16,173 nt of DNA from Hydrogenophaga sp. (GTDB lineage Bacteria > Pseudomonadota > Gammaproteobacteria > Burkholderiales > Burkholderiaceae_C): the NCBI GenBank assembly GCA_018335615.1, contig JAGXRS010000220.1, positions 1 through 16,173 of the forward strand. Direction: 5' to 3'. The notes under the pieces are model-generated. The model had not been told where the DNA came from. It worked only from the letters and a program-made list of their open reading frames with translations, and searched no databases. The position numbers and the translations under genes are program-made. Numbering within the stretch: position 1 is the stretch's first letter; each line of letters starts with the position of its first letter. Below are positions 7,180 to 14,553 of this stretch, piece by piece.

Positions 7180-8565
7180 ATGGACGCCTTGATCCTGTCG
7201 CGCATCCAGTTCGCGGCCAACATCAGCTTTCACATCCTGTTCCCCACCATCACCATCGCGCTGTGCTGGTTCCTGCTGTTTTTCCGCTGGCGACTGGCGC
7301 GCACCGGCGACCCGGCCTGGGAAGAAGCCTACTATTTCTGGACCAAGGTGTTCGCGCTGACCTTCGCGCTCGGCGTGGTCTCGGGCATCGTGATGAGCTT
7401 CCAGTTCGGCACCAACTGGCCGGGCTTCATGGAAAAGACCGGCAACATCTCGGGCCCCCTGCTCGGCTACGAGGTGCTCACCGCCTTTTTCCTGGAGGCC
7501 AGTTTCCTCGGCATCATGCTGTTCGGCCGCGGGCGGGTGTCGACCCGCGTGCACATGGCGGCCACCTTCCTGGTGGCCCTGGGCACCACCCTGTCGGCCT
7601 TCTGGATCCTGAGCCTGAACTCCTGGATGCACACCCCGGCGGGCTTCGAGATCGTCGACGGGCAGTTCATCCCGACCGACTGGCTGGCGGTGGTCTTCAA
7701 CCCCTCCTTCCCCTACCGGTTTGCCCACAAGCTGCTGGCATCGGCACTCACCGTGTCCTTCCTGATCGCGGGTCTGTGCGCCTGGCAGCTGATCAAGGGC
7801 ACCGCCACGCGCGGCACACACAAGGCCATGCGCAGCGCGCTGGTGGCCGCCGCGCTCGTGATCCCGGTGCAGTTCGTGGCCGGTGACCTGCACGGACTGA
7901 ACACGCTGGAGCACCAGCCCGCCAAGGTGGCGGCGATGGAAGGCATCTGGACCACCGAGAACGGCGCCGCGCTCACGCTGTTCGGCTGGCCCGACGAGGC
8001 CAACGCCACCACGCACTTTGCGGTCAAGATCCCCAAGCTGGCCAGCCTGGTGCTCACGCACGAGCTGGATGGCGAGGTGAAGGGCCTGGATGAATTCGTC
8101 GGCGAGCACCCGCCGGTGGCACCGGTGTTCTGGGCATTCCGCGTGATGGTGGGCATGGGCACGCTGATGCTGGCCGTGGCCTGGTTCGCGGCCTGGAAGC
8201 TCTGGCGCCGCCGCGGCAGCACCGCCGCAGACCAGGGCAAGGTGGTGTTGCCACGTCCGCTGCTGTACGTGCTGGCGGGCATGACCTTCTCGGGCTGGGT
8301 CGCCACGCTGGCGGGCTGGTACGTGACGGAGATCGGCCGTCAGCCCTTCATCGTCTACGGCCTGCTGCGCACCAGCGAGGTGGCCACCCAGCTGCCGCCG
8401 TCCATGATCGCGCTGACGCTCACGGCCTACCTGATGGTCTATGGCCTGCTGCTGATGGCCTATGTGGGCGTGCTCAAGTACATGGCCGAGCACCCGGTGC
8501 ATCACGCACCGCTGCCGGCCTCGCTGCCCGCCCCCGATGGCGCGCTGGGCAAGGCCGGCGCCTGA
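7180..8565 (+). CDS. cydA: Cytochrome bd-type quinol oxidase subunit I, short Q-loop (CIO-like)
   Basis: A 461-residue polytopic inner-membrane subunit that binds the three haems and oxidises quinol, reducing O2 to water without pumping protons. Likely haem ligands are H18, H183 (in FPYRFAHK) and M323 (in RVMVG). Proton-path acids E98 and E106 are kept. The quinol loop begins GDLHGLNTLEHQPAKVAAMEG (235-255) with the Lys/Glu pair at 249/254. GRQP lies at 386-389. It is about 60 residues shorter than E. coli CydA because the Q-loop insertion is missing, as in the CioA group, whose members often resist cyanide. A CGGAG ribosome-binding site sits 6 nt before the ATG. cioA is an equally valid name. 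Confidence 0.93.
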   Translation: MDALILSRIQFAANISFHILFPTITIALCWFLLFFRWRLARTGDPAWEEAYYFWTKVFALTFALGVVSGIVMSFQFGTNWPGFMEKTGNISGPLLGYEVLTAFFLEASFLGIMLFGRGRVSTRVHMAATFLVALGTTLSAFWILSLNSWMHTPAGFEIVDGQFIPTDWLAVVFNPSFPYRFAHKLLASALTVSFLIAGLCAWQLIKGTATRGTHKAMRSALVAAALVIPVQFVAGDLHGLNTLEHQPAKVAAMEGIWTTENGAALTLFGWPDEANATTHFAVKIPKLASLVLTHELDGEVKGLDEFVGEHPPVAPVFWAFRVMVGMGTLMLAVAWFAAWKLWRRRGSTAADQGKVVLPRPLLYVLAGMTFSGWVATLAGWYVTEIGRQPFIVYGLLRTSEVATQLPPSMIALTLTAYLMVYGLLLMAYVGVLKYMAEHPVHHAPLPASLPAPDGALGKAGA

Positions 8566-8598
8566 ACGCCGCACAACCCCTTTCAACCGGAGCCACAC

Positions 8599-9603
8599 AT
8601 GAACATGAGCTGGGCAGAGATGCTGCCGCTGATTTTTCTCGCCGTGATGGGGCTGGCCCTGCTGGCCTACGTGGTGCTGGATGGCTACGACCTGGGCGTG
8701 GGACTGCTGCTGCCGCTGGCACAAGAGCCGCAGCAGGACACCATGATCGCCAGCATTGGCCCGTTCTGGGACGCCAACGAGACCTGGCTGGTGCTGGGTG
8801 TGGGCGTGCTGCTGGTGGCCTTCCCGATGGCGCACGGCCTGGTGCTGCAGGCGCTTTACCTGCCGGTCGCGGTGATGCTGATCGGGCTCATCCTGCGCGG
8901 CGTGGCCTTCGACTTTCGCGTCAAGGCGCCGCTGGCCTACAAGCCATTCTGGAACCACGCCTTCTTTGCCGGCTCGCTGCTGGCCAGCGCCGCACAAGGC
9001 TGGATGCTGGGCAGCTACGTGACGGGTTTCGACCCCGGCCTGCTGGGCCTGGCCTTCAGTCTGGGCATTGCGCTGACGCTGCCAGCCGCCTATGTGCTGC
9101 TGGGCGCGGGCTGGCTCATCATGAAGGCCGAGGGCGATCTGCAGCTGCGGGCCGTGGCCTGGGCCCGGCGCGCCATGTGGCCCATGGCACTGGCGCTGGT
9201 GGGCATCTCGGTAGCCACGCCGCTGGTGAATCCCGCGGTGGTGGAACGCTGGTTCGGCGTGCCCGAGGTGTTCGCGCTCCTGCCGGTGCCGCTGAGCTGT
9301 GGGCTGGCCCTGCTGGCCATCCGCTGGGTGGTGACGCACCCGGAGGTGGTGCGCGCGGGCTACGGCTGGGTGGTGTTCGCCGCCACCGTGCTCATCTTCG
9401 TGCTGGCGTTCTTCGGGCTGTCGTACAGCATCTTTCCCGACATCGTGATCGGGCGCATGACGGTCTGGGAGGCGGCCATCGGCACGGCCTCGCTGCAGGT
9501 GATTTTCTATGGCGTGGCGATCACGCTGCCTGTGATCATCTTGTACACGGTGTTCATGTACCGCGTGTTCTGGGGCAAGGCGCGCGCGCTGAGCTACAGC
9601 TAG
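8599..9603 (+). CDS. cydB: Cytochrome bd-type quinol oxidase subunit II (CIO-like)
   Basis: A 334-residue polytopic membrane protein, partner of the preceding subunit in the heterodimeric oxidase. It has about eight hydrophobic helices. The conserved VLDGYDLGVG lies at 26-35, GPFWDANETWLV at about 54-65, and RGVAFDFR at about 100-107; these mark the CydB/CioB family. Length matches CioB. The start at 8599 has GGAG 6 nt upstream; a second ATG two codons on is less well spaced. It follows cydA by 33 bp. Only 31 bp separate its stop from the convergent guaD stop, so no cydX small subunit follows. The cydDC assembly exporter genes are also absent from the window. Confidence 0.93.
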   Translation: MNMSWAEMLPLIFLAVMGLALLAYVVLDGYDLGVGLLLPLAQEPQQDTMIASIGPFWDANETWLVLGVGVLLVAFPMAHGLVLQALYLPVAVMLIGLILRGVAFDFRVKAPLAYKPFWNHAFFAGSLLASAAQGWMLGSYVTGFDPGLLGLAFSLGIALTLPAAYVLLGAGWLIMKAEGDLQLRAVAWARRAMWPMALALVGISVATPLVNPAVVERWFGVPEVFALLPVPLSCGLALLAIRWVVTHPEVVRAGYGWVVFAATVLIFVLAFFGLSYSIFPDIVIGRMTVWEAAIGTASLQVIFYGVAITLPVIILYTVFMYRVFWGKARALSYS

Positions 9604-9617
9604 GCGACGCCCGCTCC

Positions 9618-9643
9618 AAGGCCACTGCCGGCCTTCAGCCGGC
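9618..9643. terminator. Possible hairpin between the convergent cydB and guaD genes
   Basis: Two alternative stems overlap: AAGGCC (9618-9623) with GGCCTT (9630-9635), and GCCGGC (9627-9632) with GCCGGC (9638-9643). The second covers the guaD stop codon. Neither has a proper T-run, so termination here may be weak or Rho-dependent. Confidence 0.3.
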
Positions 9644-10915
9644 GGCCACCACGGTGCGGTGGACCGCGCGGTCATCGCCGAGCACGATCAGCGCGAACAG
9701 CAACTCGTCCAGGGTGCGGGCCTGGGTGGTCTTGCGGGCCAGCAGGGGCGTGGACTGGGGGTCGAGCACAATGAAGTCGGCCTCGCAACCGGGCTGCAGG
9801 TTGCCCACCACGCCGTCCAGCCCCAGCGCCTGGGCCGCGCCAGCGGTGTGCTGCCACCACAGCTGGCCGGGCGTGAGGCTCAGGCCGGGCTTGGTCTGGC
9901 CTTCGCGGCCCACATAGTAGGCGGCCAGCATGGTGCGAAAAGGCGAGAAGCTGGTGCCGCCGCCCACGTCGCTGGCCAGGCCGTAGCGCATGCCGGCGGC
10001 GTCGGCCGCGGCGTAATCGAAGAATCCGCTCCCCAGGAAGAGGTTGCTGGTGGGGCTCACGGCAGCGGCGGCGCCCGTCTGCTGCATCAGGGCGCGGTCT
10101 GCGGCGTCGAGGTAGATGCAGTGCGCGTAAATGGCGCGCTCGCGCAGCAAACCAAAGTCGTGGTACACGCCGAGGTAGCTGCGCGCCGTGGGGAACAGCT
10201 CGGCCGCCCAGCGCACCTCGTCCCGGTTCTCGGCCACATGCGACTGGATCCACACGTCGCGGTAGCGTGCCGCCAACTCGCCTGCGCCGCGCAGCTGCTC
10301 GGGTGTGCTGGTGGGTGCGAAGCGCGGCGTGATGGCATACCCCAGCCGGTCCACGCCGTGCCAGCGCTGGATGAGCGCTTCGGTGTCGACGAGGCTCTGC
10401 TCGGTGTCGTCGCGCACGCCGTCGGGGCTGTGGCGGTCCTGCAGCACCTTGCCGGTGATGAAGCGCATGCCGCGCGCCTGGGCCGCCGAGAACATGGCGT
10501 TGACCGAGCTGGGGTGCGAGGTGGCAAAGGTCAGCGCGGTGGTCACGCCGTTGCGCAGCAGCTCGTCCAGGAAAAACTCGGCCACCTCGCGGGCGTGCGT
10601 CTCGTCGGTGAAACGGGCTTCGTGCGGGAAGGTGTAGTTTTCCAGCCAGGGCAGCAGGCCGGCGGCGGGTGCACCGATCACGTCGGTCTGCGGGTAGTGG
10701 ATGTGCAGGTCCACAAAGCCGGGCGCGATGAGATGGCCGCGCAGGTCTTCCACGGCCACACCGGCGTAGCGGTCGATCAGCGCCGCATGGCTGCCGGCAG
10801 CGCGCACCACGCGCCGGCCCGTGGCGTCGGGGCCGACCACCAGCAGCCCGTCGGCTTCATACAGGGGGCTGTGGTCGTCTGCAAAACGCAGGAGGGCGGC
10901 GCGGTAGGCTTTCAT
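9635..10915 (-). CDS. guaD: Guanine deaminase
   Basis: A 426-residue cytosolic amidohydrolase that converts guanine to xanthine and ammonia. It aligns in my memory along its whole length with E. coli GuaD (439 residues). Marks are APGFVDLHIHYPQTD (zinc ligands H71 and H73), LLRNGVTTALTFATSHP, AITPRFAPTSTPEQL, QSHVAENRDE (zinc His), YAHCIYLD, SPTSNLFLGSG and ASDVGGGTSF (zinc Asp), ending with the common LGDDRAVHRTVV. The start at 10915 fits the family N-terminus, though no good Shine-Dalgarno is seen. It is the last gene of the minus-strand purine region, 79 bp after the second BMP-family binding protein gene, and its product xanthine joins the same pathway as adenine deaminase. A GC-rich hairpin (GCGCCGT/ACGGCGC) without a T-run lies in that 79-bp gap. 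Confidence 0.95.
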   Translation of the reverse strand: MKAYRAALLRFADDHSPLYEADGLLVVGPDATGRRVVRAAGSHAALIDRYAGVAVEDLRGHLIAPGFVDLHIHYPQTDVIGAPAAGLLPWLENYTFPHEARFTDETHAREVAEFFLDELLRNGVTTALTFATSHPSSVNAMFSAAQARGMRFITGKVLQDRHSPDGVRDDTEQSLVDTEALIQRWHGVDRLGYAITPRFAPTSTPEQLRGAGELAARYRDVWIQSHVAENRDEVRWAAELFPTARSYLGVYHDFGLLRERAIYAHCIYLDAADRALMQQTGAAAAVSPTSNLFLGSGFFDYAAADAAGMRYGLASDVGGGTSFSPFRTMLAAYYVGREGQTKPGLSLTPGQLWWQHTAGAAQALGLDGVVGNLQPGCEADFIVLDPQSTPLLARKTTQARTLDELLFALIVLGDDRAVHRTVVAAG

Positions 10916-10994
10916 GGTGCCGCTAGCTTAGCGCCCCGGGCGCCGTCGGGCATAACGGCGCGCCCATGAACGCCATCGGTTGCGGCGCTGGCGC

Positions 10995-12098
10995 TCAGGG
11001 TGCGAGCTTGGCCAGCACGCCGTCCACCAGCCAGTTCATGCTCAGGATCTCGGCATCGCTGAGCGACTGACCGGCCGCGATGGCCACGCGGCCCTCGTTG
11101 CTGAGCACGTCTTTCTTGGCGGCAAACACCTGCAGCCGCCCGGCGGCCATGTCCGCCTGGCGCGCCAGCACCTCCTCGCGCACGGCAGCGGGCACCTTGC
11201 GGCCGAAGCCGTCGACGCGGATCATGCCCTCCTTCACGCCGCCCCACACGCTGCCGCTCTGCCAGCTGCCGTCGAGCACGGCCTGCACGCGACGGGTGTA
11301 GTAGTCGCCCCAGCGGTGCGTGACGGCGGCCACCTGCGCATCCGGCGCGACCTTGCGCATGTCGGAGTGGTAGGCCACGGCCAGGCGGCCGCGCTCCTGC
11401 GCCGCCACCATCACCGCGGTGGAACCGGTGTGGAAAGCCAGCAGCTCGGCGCCCTGGTTCATGAGCGTCATGGCCGCGTCGCGCTCGCGCGGCGGATTGA
11501 ACCACTCGCCCAGCCACACCACGCGCACCGTGGCGGCCGGGTTCACCGAGCGCATGCCCAGCGTGAAGGCGTTGATGCCCTGGATCACCTCGGGAATCGG
11601 GAAGCCCGCCACGTAGCCGGCCTGGGTCGCCATGCGCCCGGCCGCCACGCCGGCCAGGTAGCGGCCTTCGTAGTAACGCGCGTTCGCGGTGGCCACGTTG
11701 GCGGCGGTCTTGTAGCCGGTGATGGATTCAAAGCGCACGCCCGGGAACTCTTTCGCCACCTTCAGGGTGGGCTCCATGTAGCCAAAGCTGGGCGTGAAGA
11801 TGATGCGGTGGCCCTGCTGCGCCAGGTCGCGGATGACACGTTCGGCGTCCGGCCCCTCGGCCACGTTCTCGACAAAGTGCGTCTGCACGCGGGGACCCAG
11901 GGCAGCCTGCACCGCCTGCCGGCCTTCCTCGTGCTGGCGTACCCAGCCGGCGTCGGTGAGCGGCGCCACGTAAACGAACGCGGCTTTCAGGGGCGCGCTC
12001 GAACCAGGCGTCTGGGCCAGGCTGATGAGCGGGGTGGAGAAGAAAAAGCTGGTGACCGCCAAGGCGCAGGCGCGCCGGGCCACGAGGTTTTTGTACAT
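10995..12098 (-). CDS. BMP-family ABC transporter substrate-binding protein, periplasmic, non-lipoprotein
   Basis: A 367-residue BMP/PnrA-type binding protein (PF02608), a family that binds purine nucleosides and related ligands for ABC import. Residues 1-29 form a Sec signal peptide (basic start YKNLVARR, hydrophobic core, SLAQ end) with no lipobox cysteine, so it should be free in the periplasm. It is clearly paralogous to the product of 14554-15696 (shared FVENV, DAERV, FGYMEP, FPIPEV/IPIPEV, SVNP). Pocket-side motifs differ: NTDSS becomes HTGST and WDSDM becomes YHSDM, suggesting a changed ligand. The frame opens at 12209, but the ATG at 12098 has GAGG 6 nt upstream and a proper signal peptide. 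No permease is adjacent, so it probably shares the transporter encoded upstream. Confidence 0.9.
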   Translation of the reverse strand: MYKNLVARRACALAVTSFFFSTPLISLAQTPGSSAPLKAAFVYVAPLTDAGWVRQHEEGRQAVQAALGPRVQTHFVENVAEGPDAERVIRDLAQQGHRIIFTPSFGYMEPTLKVAKEFPGVRFESITGYKTAANVATANARYYEGRYLAGVAAGRMATQAGYVAGFPIPEVIQGINAFTLGMRSVNPAATVRVVWLGEWFNPPRERDAAMTLMNQGAELLAFHTGSTAVMVAAQERGRLAVAYHSDMRKVAPDAQVAAVTHRWGDYYTRRVQAVLDGSWQSGSVWGGVKEGMIRVDGFGRKVPAAVREEVLARQADMAAGRLQVFAAKKDVLSNEGRVAIAAGQSLSDAEILSMNWLVDGVLAKLAP

Positions 12099-12128
12099 GG
12101 TGTTCCTCGACATGGCTTCCGGTGGATG

Positions 12129-12160
12129 AAAAAAGCGAGCCGGGGAAGCACCGGCTCGCT
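12129..12160 (-). terminator. Intrinsic terminator between adenine deaminase and the second binding protein
   Basis: AGCGAGCCGG (12134-12143), loop GGAAGCA, CCGGCTCGCT (12151-12160) form a perfect 10-bp stem. On the minus strand it ends in T6 (12134-12129, the first T shared with the stem). It is about 70 nt past the adenine deaminase stop and only 30 nt before the binding protein start codon. It either ends the upstream unit or acts as a leader attenuator. Confidence 0.85.
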
Positions 12161-12170
12161 TGAGCATGGG

Positions 12171-12176
12171 ATTGTA
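12171..12176 (-). promoter_or_regulatory. Possible -10 element just before the terminator
   Basis: TACAAT on the minus strand would place transcription start near 12164, a few bases before the terminator stem. A transcript starting here would carry the terminator hairpin in its leader. No good -35 is seen. Confidence 0.25.
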
Positions 12177-12230
12177 CGGCCCGGCTGGGCCGCGCGCTGG
12201 CCGGGCCAAGCGCTCAGCGTACGGCGGTGT

Positions 12231-13262
12231 TCAGCCGGGCGGGGACGTTGCCCGGTCCAGTGCAGCGAACAGCCGCGCCCTCTCCTCGTCGCCCACGAAA
12301 CTGGCCTCGAAACTGTTGCGCGCCAGCGTGAGCACCTCGGTGTCAGACAAGTCCAGCGCGCGCACCAGCTGCTCGAAGTTCTCGTTCAGGTAGCCGCCGA
12401 AATAGGCCGGGTCGTCCGAATTGACCGTGGCGCAGAGCCCGGCGGCCAGCAGCTGGCGCATGGGGTGGTCGGCCAGCGTGGGCACCACGCAGAGCTTCAG
12501 GTTCGACAGCGGGCAGACCGTGAGCGGGATGCGCCGGCGGGCCAGCTCGGCGACCAGCACCGGGTCTTCCAGGCAGCGCACGCCGTGGTCGATGCGCTCG
12601 GCCTGCAAAAGCTCCAGCGCCTGCCAGATGTAGTCGGGCGGGCCTTCTTCACCGGCGTGGGCCACGATGCGCAGGCCTAGCTCGCGGCAGCGCGCGAACA
12701 CGCGCACGAACTTCTCGGGCGGGTGGCCGACCTCGCTCGAATCCAGCCCCACGCCGATGAAGTGCTCGCGGTGGGGCAGCGCGGCCTCCAGCGTGGCCAG
12801 CGCGTCTTCCTCGCTGAGGTGGCGTAGGAAACACAGAATCAGCGAGGCGCTGATGCCCAGCTTTTCCCGGGCATCGGCGCAGGCACGCGACAGGCCCTGG
12901 ATCACGGTGTCCATGGGCACGCCGCGTGCGGTGTGGGTCTGCGGGTCGAAGAACAGCTCGGCGTGCAGCACGTGGTCGGCCTGCGCACGCTCGAAATAGG
13001 CCCAGGCCATGTCGTAGAAGTCGGCCTCGTGCAGCAGCACGCTGGCGCCGGCGTAGTAGATGTCCAGGAAGCTCTGCAGGTCGGTGAAGGCGTAGGCGGC
13101 GCGCAAGGCCTCCACGCTGGCGTAGGGCAGCGTCACGCCGTTGCGCTGGGCCAGCTCGAAGATGAGTTCGGGCTCCAGCGAGCCTTCGATGTGGATGTGC
13201 AGCTCGGCCTTGGGCAGGCGGCGCGCCAGCGCCACGGTGCGTTCGATCTCGGCGGTGTTCAT
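12231..13262 (-). CDS. Adenine deaminase (adenosine-deaminase-fold, fungal/Pseudomonas type)
   Basis: A 343-residue metal-dependent deaminase converting adenine to hypoxanthine. Zinc ligands H22 and H24 lie in AELHIHIEGS; VAHAGEEGPP supplies a ligand His and the catalytic Glu; SDDPAYFGGY supplies the Asp. Phrases such as FLDIYYAGASVLL, ELFFDPQTHTARGVP, LILCFLRHLSEEDA and VGLDSSEVGHPPEKF are those I associate with the adenine deaminase branch (yeast Aah1 type) rather than true adenosine deaminase; annotation pipelines often call it add. The start at 13262 has AGGAG 5 nt upstream; the longer open frame beyond it is shadow. The gene follows the Rieske oxygenase by 38 bp, so the two are probably co-transcribed, and a strong terminator follows. 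Confidence 0.9.
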   Translation of the reverse strand: MNTAEIERTVALARRLPKAELHIHIEGSLEPELIFELAQRNGVTLPYASVEALRAAYAFTDLQSFLDIYYAGASVLLHEADFYDMAWAYFERAQADHVLHAELFFDPQTHTARGVPMDTVIQGLSRACADAREKLGISASLILCFLRHLSEEDALATLEAALPHREHFIGVGLDSSEVGHPPEKFVRVFARCRELGLRIVAHAGEEGPPDYIWQALELLQAERIDHGVRCLEDPVLVAELARRRIPLTVCPLSNLKLCVVPTLADHPMRQLLAAGLCATVNSDDPAYFGGYLNENFEQLVRALDLSDTEVLTLARNSFEASFVGDEERARLFAALDRATSPPG

Positions 13263-13300
13263 GGCAACTCCTGGGGTGTGGGATGATTGTGAAGGGGTCG

Positions 13301-14356
13301 TCAGCACACGCCCAGCGTCACACCGAGCCGCAGCAGGTAGCGCCGGTAGGCCGCCGACATGCGGTCGGCCGGGCTGTGCACCTCGACGGCGGGCCCGTCG
13401 CGCCCGATGGGCAGGGCCTTCGGCTGCTGGGACTCGACCACCGGGCGGTCCTGGGCGAAAACCGCGTCCTGGAACGCACGCAATTCCTCGTCGTCCGACA
13501 GGTCGCCCAGCGTGGCCATCGCAAACCAGGCGGTGCAGGCCTCGGGGCCGTCGGGCCGGATGAACAGGGCAATCGCGTTGCTCACCGGGTCGCCCTCGGC
13601 CGCGTCCTTGCGCAAGATGGCGGCGAACGGGTGCGGCACGGTGTAGCGGTAGGCCACCCAGCCACCACCACTGGCGCCCGCATACGCACGCGGCTGCCAG
13701 GCCCGGCAATCGTTGGCCTGCAGGCCGTGGGCGCCCTCTTCCACCCGACCCGTCTCCACCTGCGCATGGCTGCGGGCGCCCAGCCAGCCTTCGTGCACAA
13801 AGCCGAAATGGCTCAGGTCGAGGAAGTTCTCCACCAACCGGGGCGCGCTGGTCTGCACCTCGTAGGGGCCGCCGATCAGCTGGCGCCACACCGGGTCGCT
13901 CCAGGGCTCGAAGGCCGGCGGCTGGGACAACGCGGCCGGCAACTGCGAGAGGTCCGGCCGCTCCAGCCGCACCCACACCAGGCCATGGCGCTCCAGTGCC
14001 TCGAACACCGTGGCGCTGTGCGAAGCCGGCGGCTCGAAGGCCGGCGCGGCCGGCACATGCACGCAGCGGCCACAGGCCGCGCCCGTGGGCGCCACCGCCG
14101 CGTCGCCGCCGAACTGCCAGCCGTGGTACGGGCACTCCAGCCGAGAGCCGTGTAGGTGGTGCAGGACCCGGCCCAGCGAGAGCTTCGCGCCGCGATGGGG
14201 ACAGCGGTCGGCCCAGGCATGCACCACCCCCGGCGCTCCGTCGTGCCCCGGCTCACGCCAGAGCACCAGCGACTCCCCCAGCAACGCCACCGCCACCGGC
14301 TCGTCGCGCAAGTGCATCGACGCCACCACCGGATGCCAGAGTTCTCGTTCGATCAT
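13301..14356 (-). CDS. Rieske [2Fe-2S] non-haem iron oxygenase alpha subunit
   Basis: A 351-residue oxygenase component. The N-terminal Rieske domain has CPHRG (C52, H54) and CPYHGW (C75, H78) as cluster ligands. The catalytic domain has ENFLDLSHFGFVH with D180 as electron bridge and H183/H188 as iron ligands; D297 in FQDAVFAQDRPVVESQ is the likely third ligand. Size and layout match single-subunit demethylase/hydroxylase types such as vanillate demethylase VanA, caffeine demethylase NdmA, and the purine enzyme HpxD of Klebsiella. No reductase or ferredoxin gene is in the window, so electrons must come from elsewhere. Position between purine uptake genes and adenine deaminase suggests a purine substrate; this is inference. 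The start at 14356 has GGAGG 6 nt upstream. Confidence 0.88.
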   Translation of the reverse strand: MIERELWHPVVASMHLRDEPVAVALLGESLVLWREPGHDGAPGVVHAWADRCPHRGAKLSLGRVLHHLHGSRLECPYHGWQFGGDAAVAPTGAACGRCVHVPAAPAFEPPASHSATVFEALERHGLVWVRLERPDLSQLPAALSQPPAFEPWSDPVWRQLIGGPYEVQTSAPRLVENFLDLSHFGFVHEGWLGARSHAQVETGRVEEGAHGLQANDCRAWQPRAYAGASGGGWVAYRYTVPHPFAAILRKDAAEGDPVSNAIALFIRPDGPEACTAWFAMATLGDLSDDEELRAFQDAVFAQDRPVVESQQPKALPIGRDGPAVEVHSPADRMSAAYRRYLLRLGVTLGVC

Positions 14357-14370
14357 GTGCTGCCTCCAAA

Positions 14371-14400
14371 ATGAAAACGCCGCTGCCATAGGCAGCGGCG
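14371..14400 (-). terminator. Intrinsic terminator abutting the Rieske oxygenase ribosome-binding site
   Basis: CGCCGCTGCC (14378-14387), loop ATA, GGCAGCGGCG (14391-14400) form a perfect 10-bp stem. On the minus strand it is followed by TTTTCATTTT, then at once by the GGAGG of the oxygenase gene (14367-14363). It must end or attenuate transcription from the binding-protein gene upstream. A smaller hairpin, ACGGGT-TCC-ACCCGT, lies at 14416-14430. Confidence 0.85.
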
Positions 14401-14482
14401 TGTGTGGCCGAAACGACGGGTTCCACCCGTGTGCAGCCCAAGCCTGTCCGGCGCGCGGACGTTGTCCAGAGATGCCGTGGAA

Positions 14483-14549
14483 CCGGCTCCGCCGGGCCAC
14501 TGGCATCGCCCCCCTCTCCGAGGGGGGTGACGCGCAGCGGCGCGGGGGG
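14483..14549. repeat. REP-like intergenic hairpin repeat
   Basis: Four nucleotides past the binding-protein stop lies a run of hairpins: CCGGC-TCC-GCCGG (14483-14495), CCCCCCTC-TCC-GAGGGGGG (14509-14527) and CGCGC-AGCG-GCGCG (14531-14544), then a second G-run (14544-14549) that could compete for the C-run. I recall similar composite intergenic elements in Comamonadaceae genomes, but could not check. It probably acts as an mRNA 3'-end stabiliser or is a mobile REP-like sequence. Confidence 0.5.
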
Positions 14550-14553
14550 AGCA

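Noticed and set aside
7087..9675. An 862-codon open frame on the minus strand opposite cydA and cydB
   Set aside because: It is a mirror of GC-rich third positions in two well-recognised genes. The protein is low-complexity His/Gln/Arg/Gly-rich with no motif, and crosses gene boundaries.
10980..12680. A 566-codon plus-strand open frame opposite the binding protein and adenine deaminase genes
   Set aside because: Its composition (His, Gly, Arg, Val, Ala rich) is the usual antisense shadow, and both opposite-strand genes have clear families and ribosome-binding sites.
13263..14135. Long upstream extension of the adenine deaminase frame
   Set aside because: It overlaps the Rieske oxygenase gene in another frame and has no family match; AGGAG before the 13262 ATG marks the true start.
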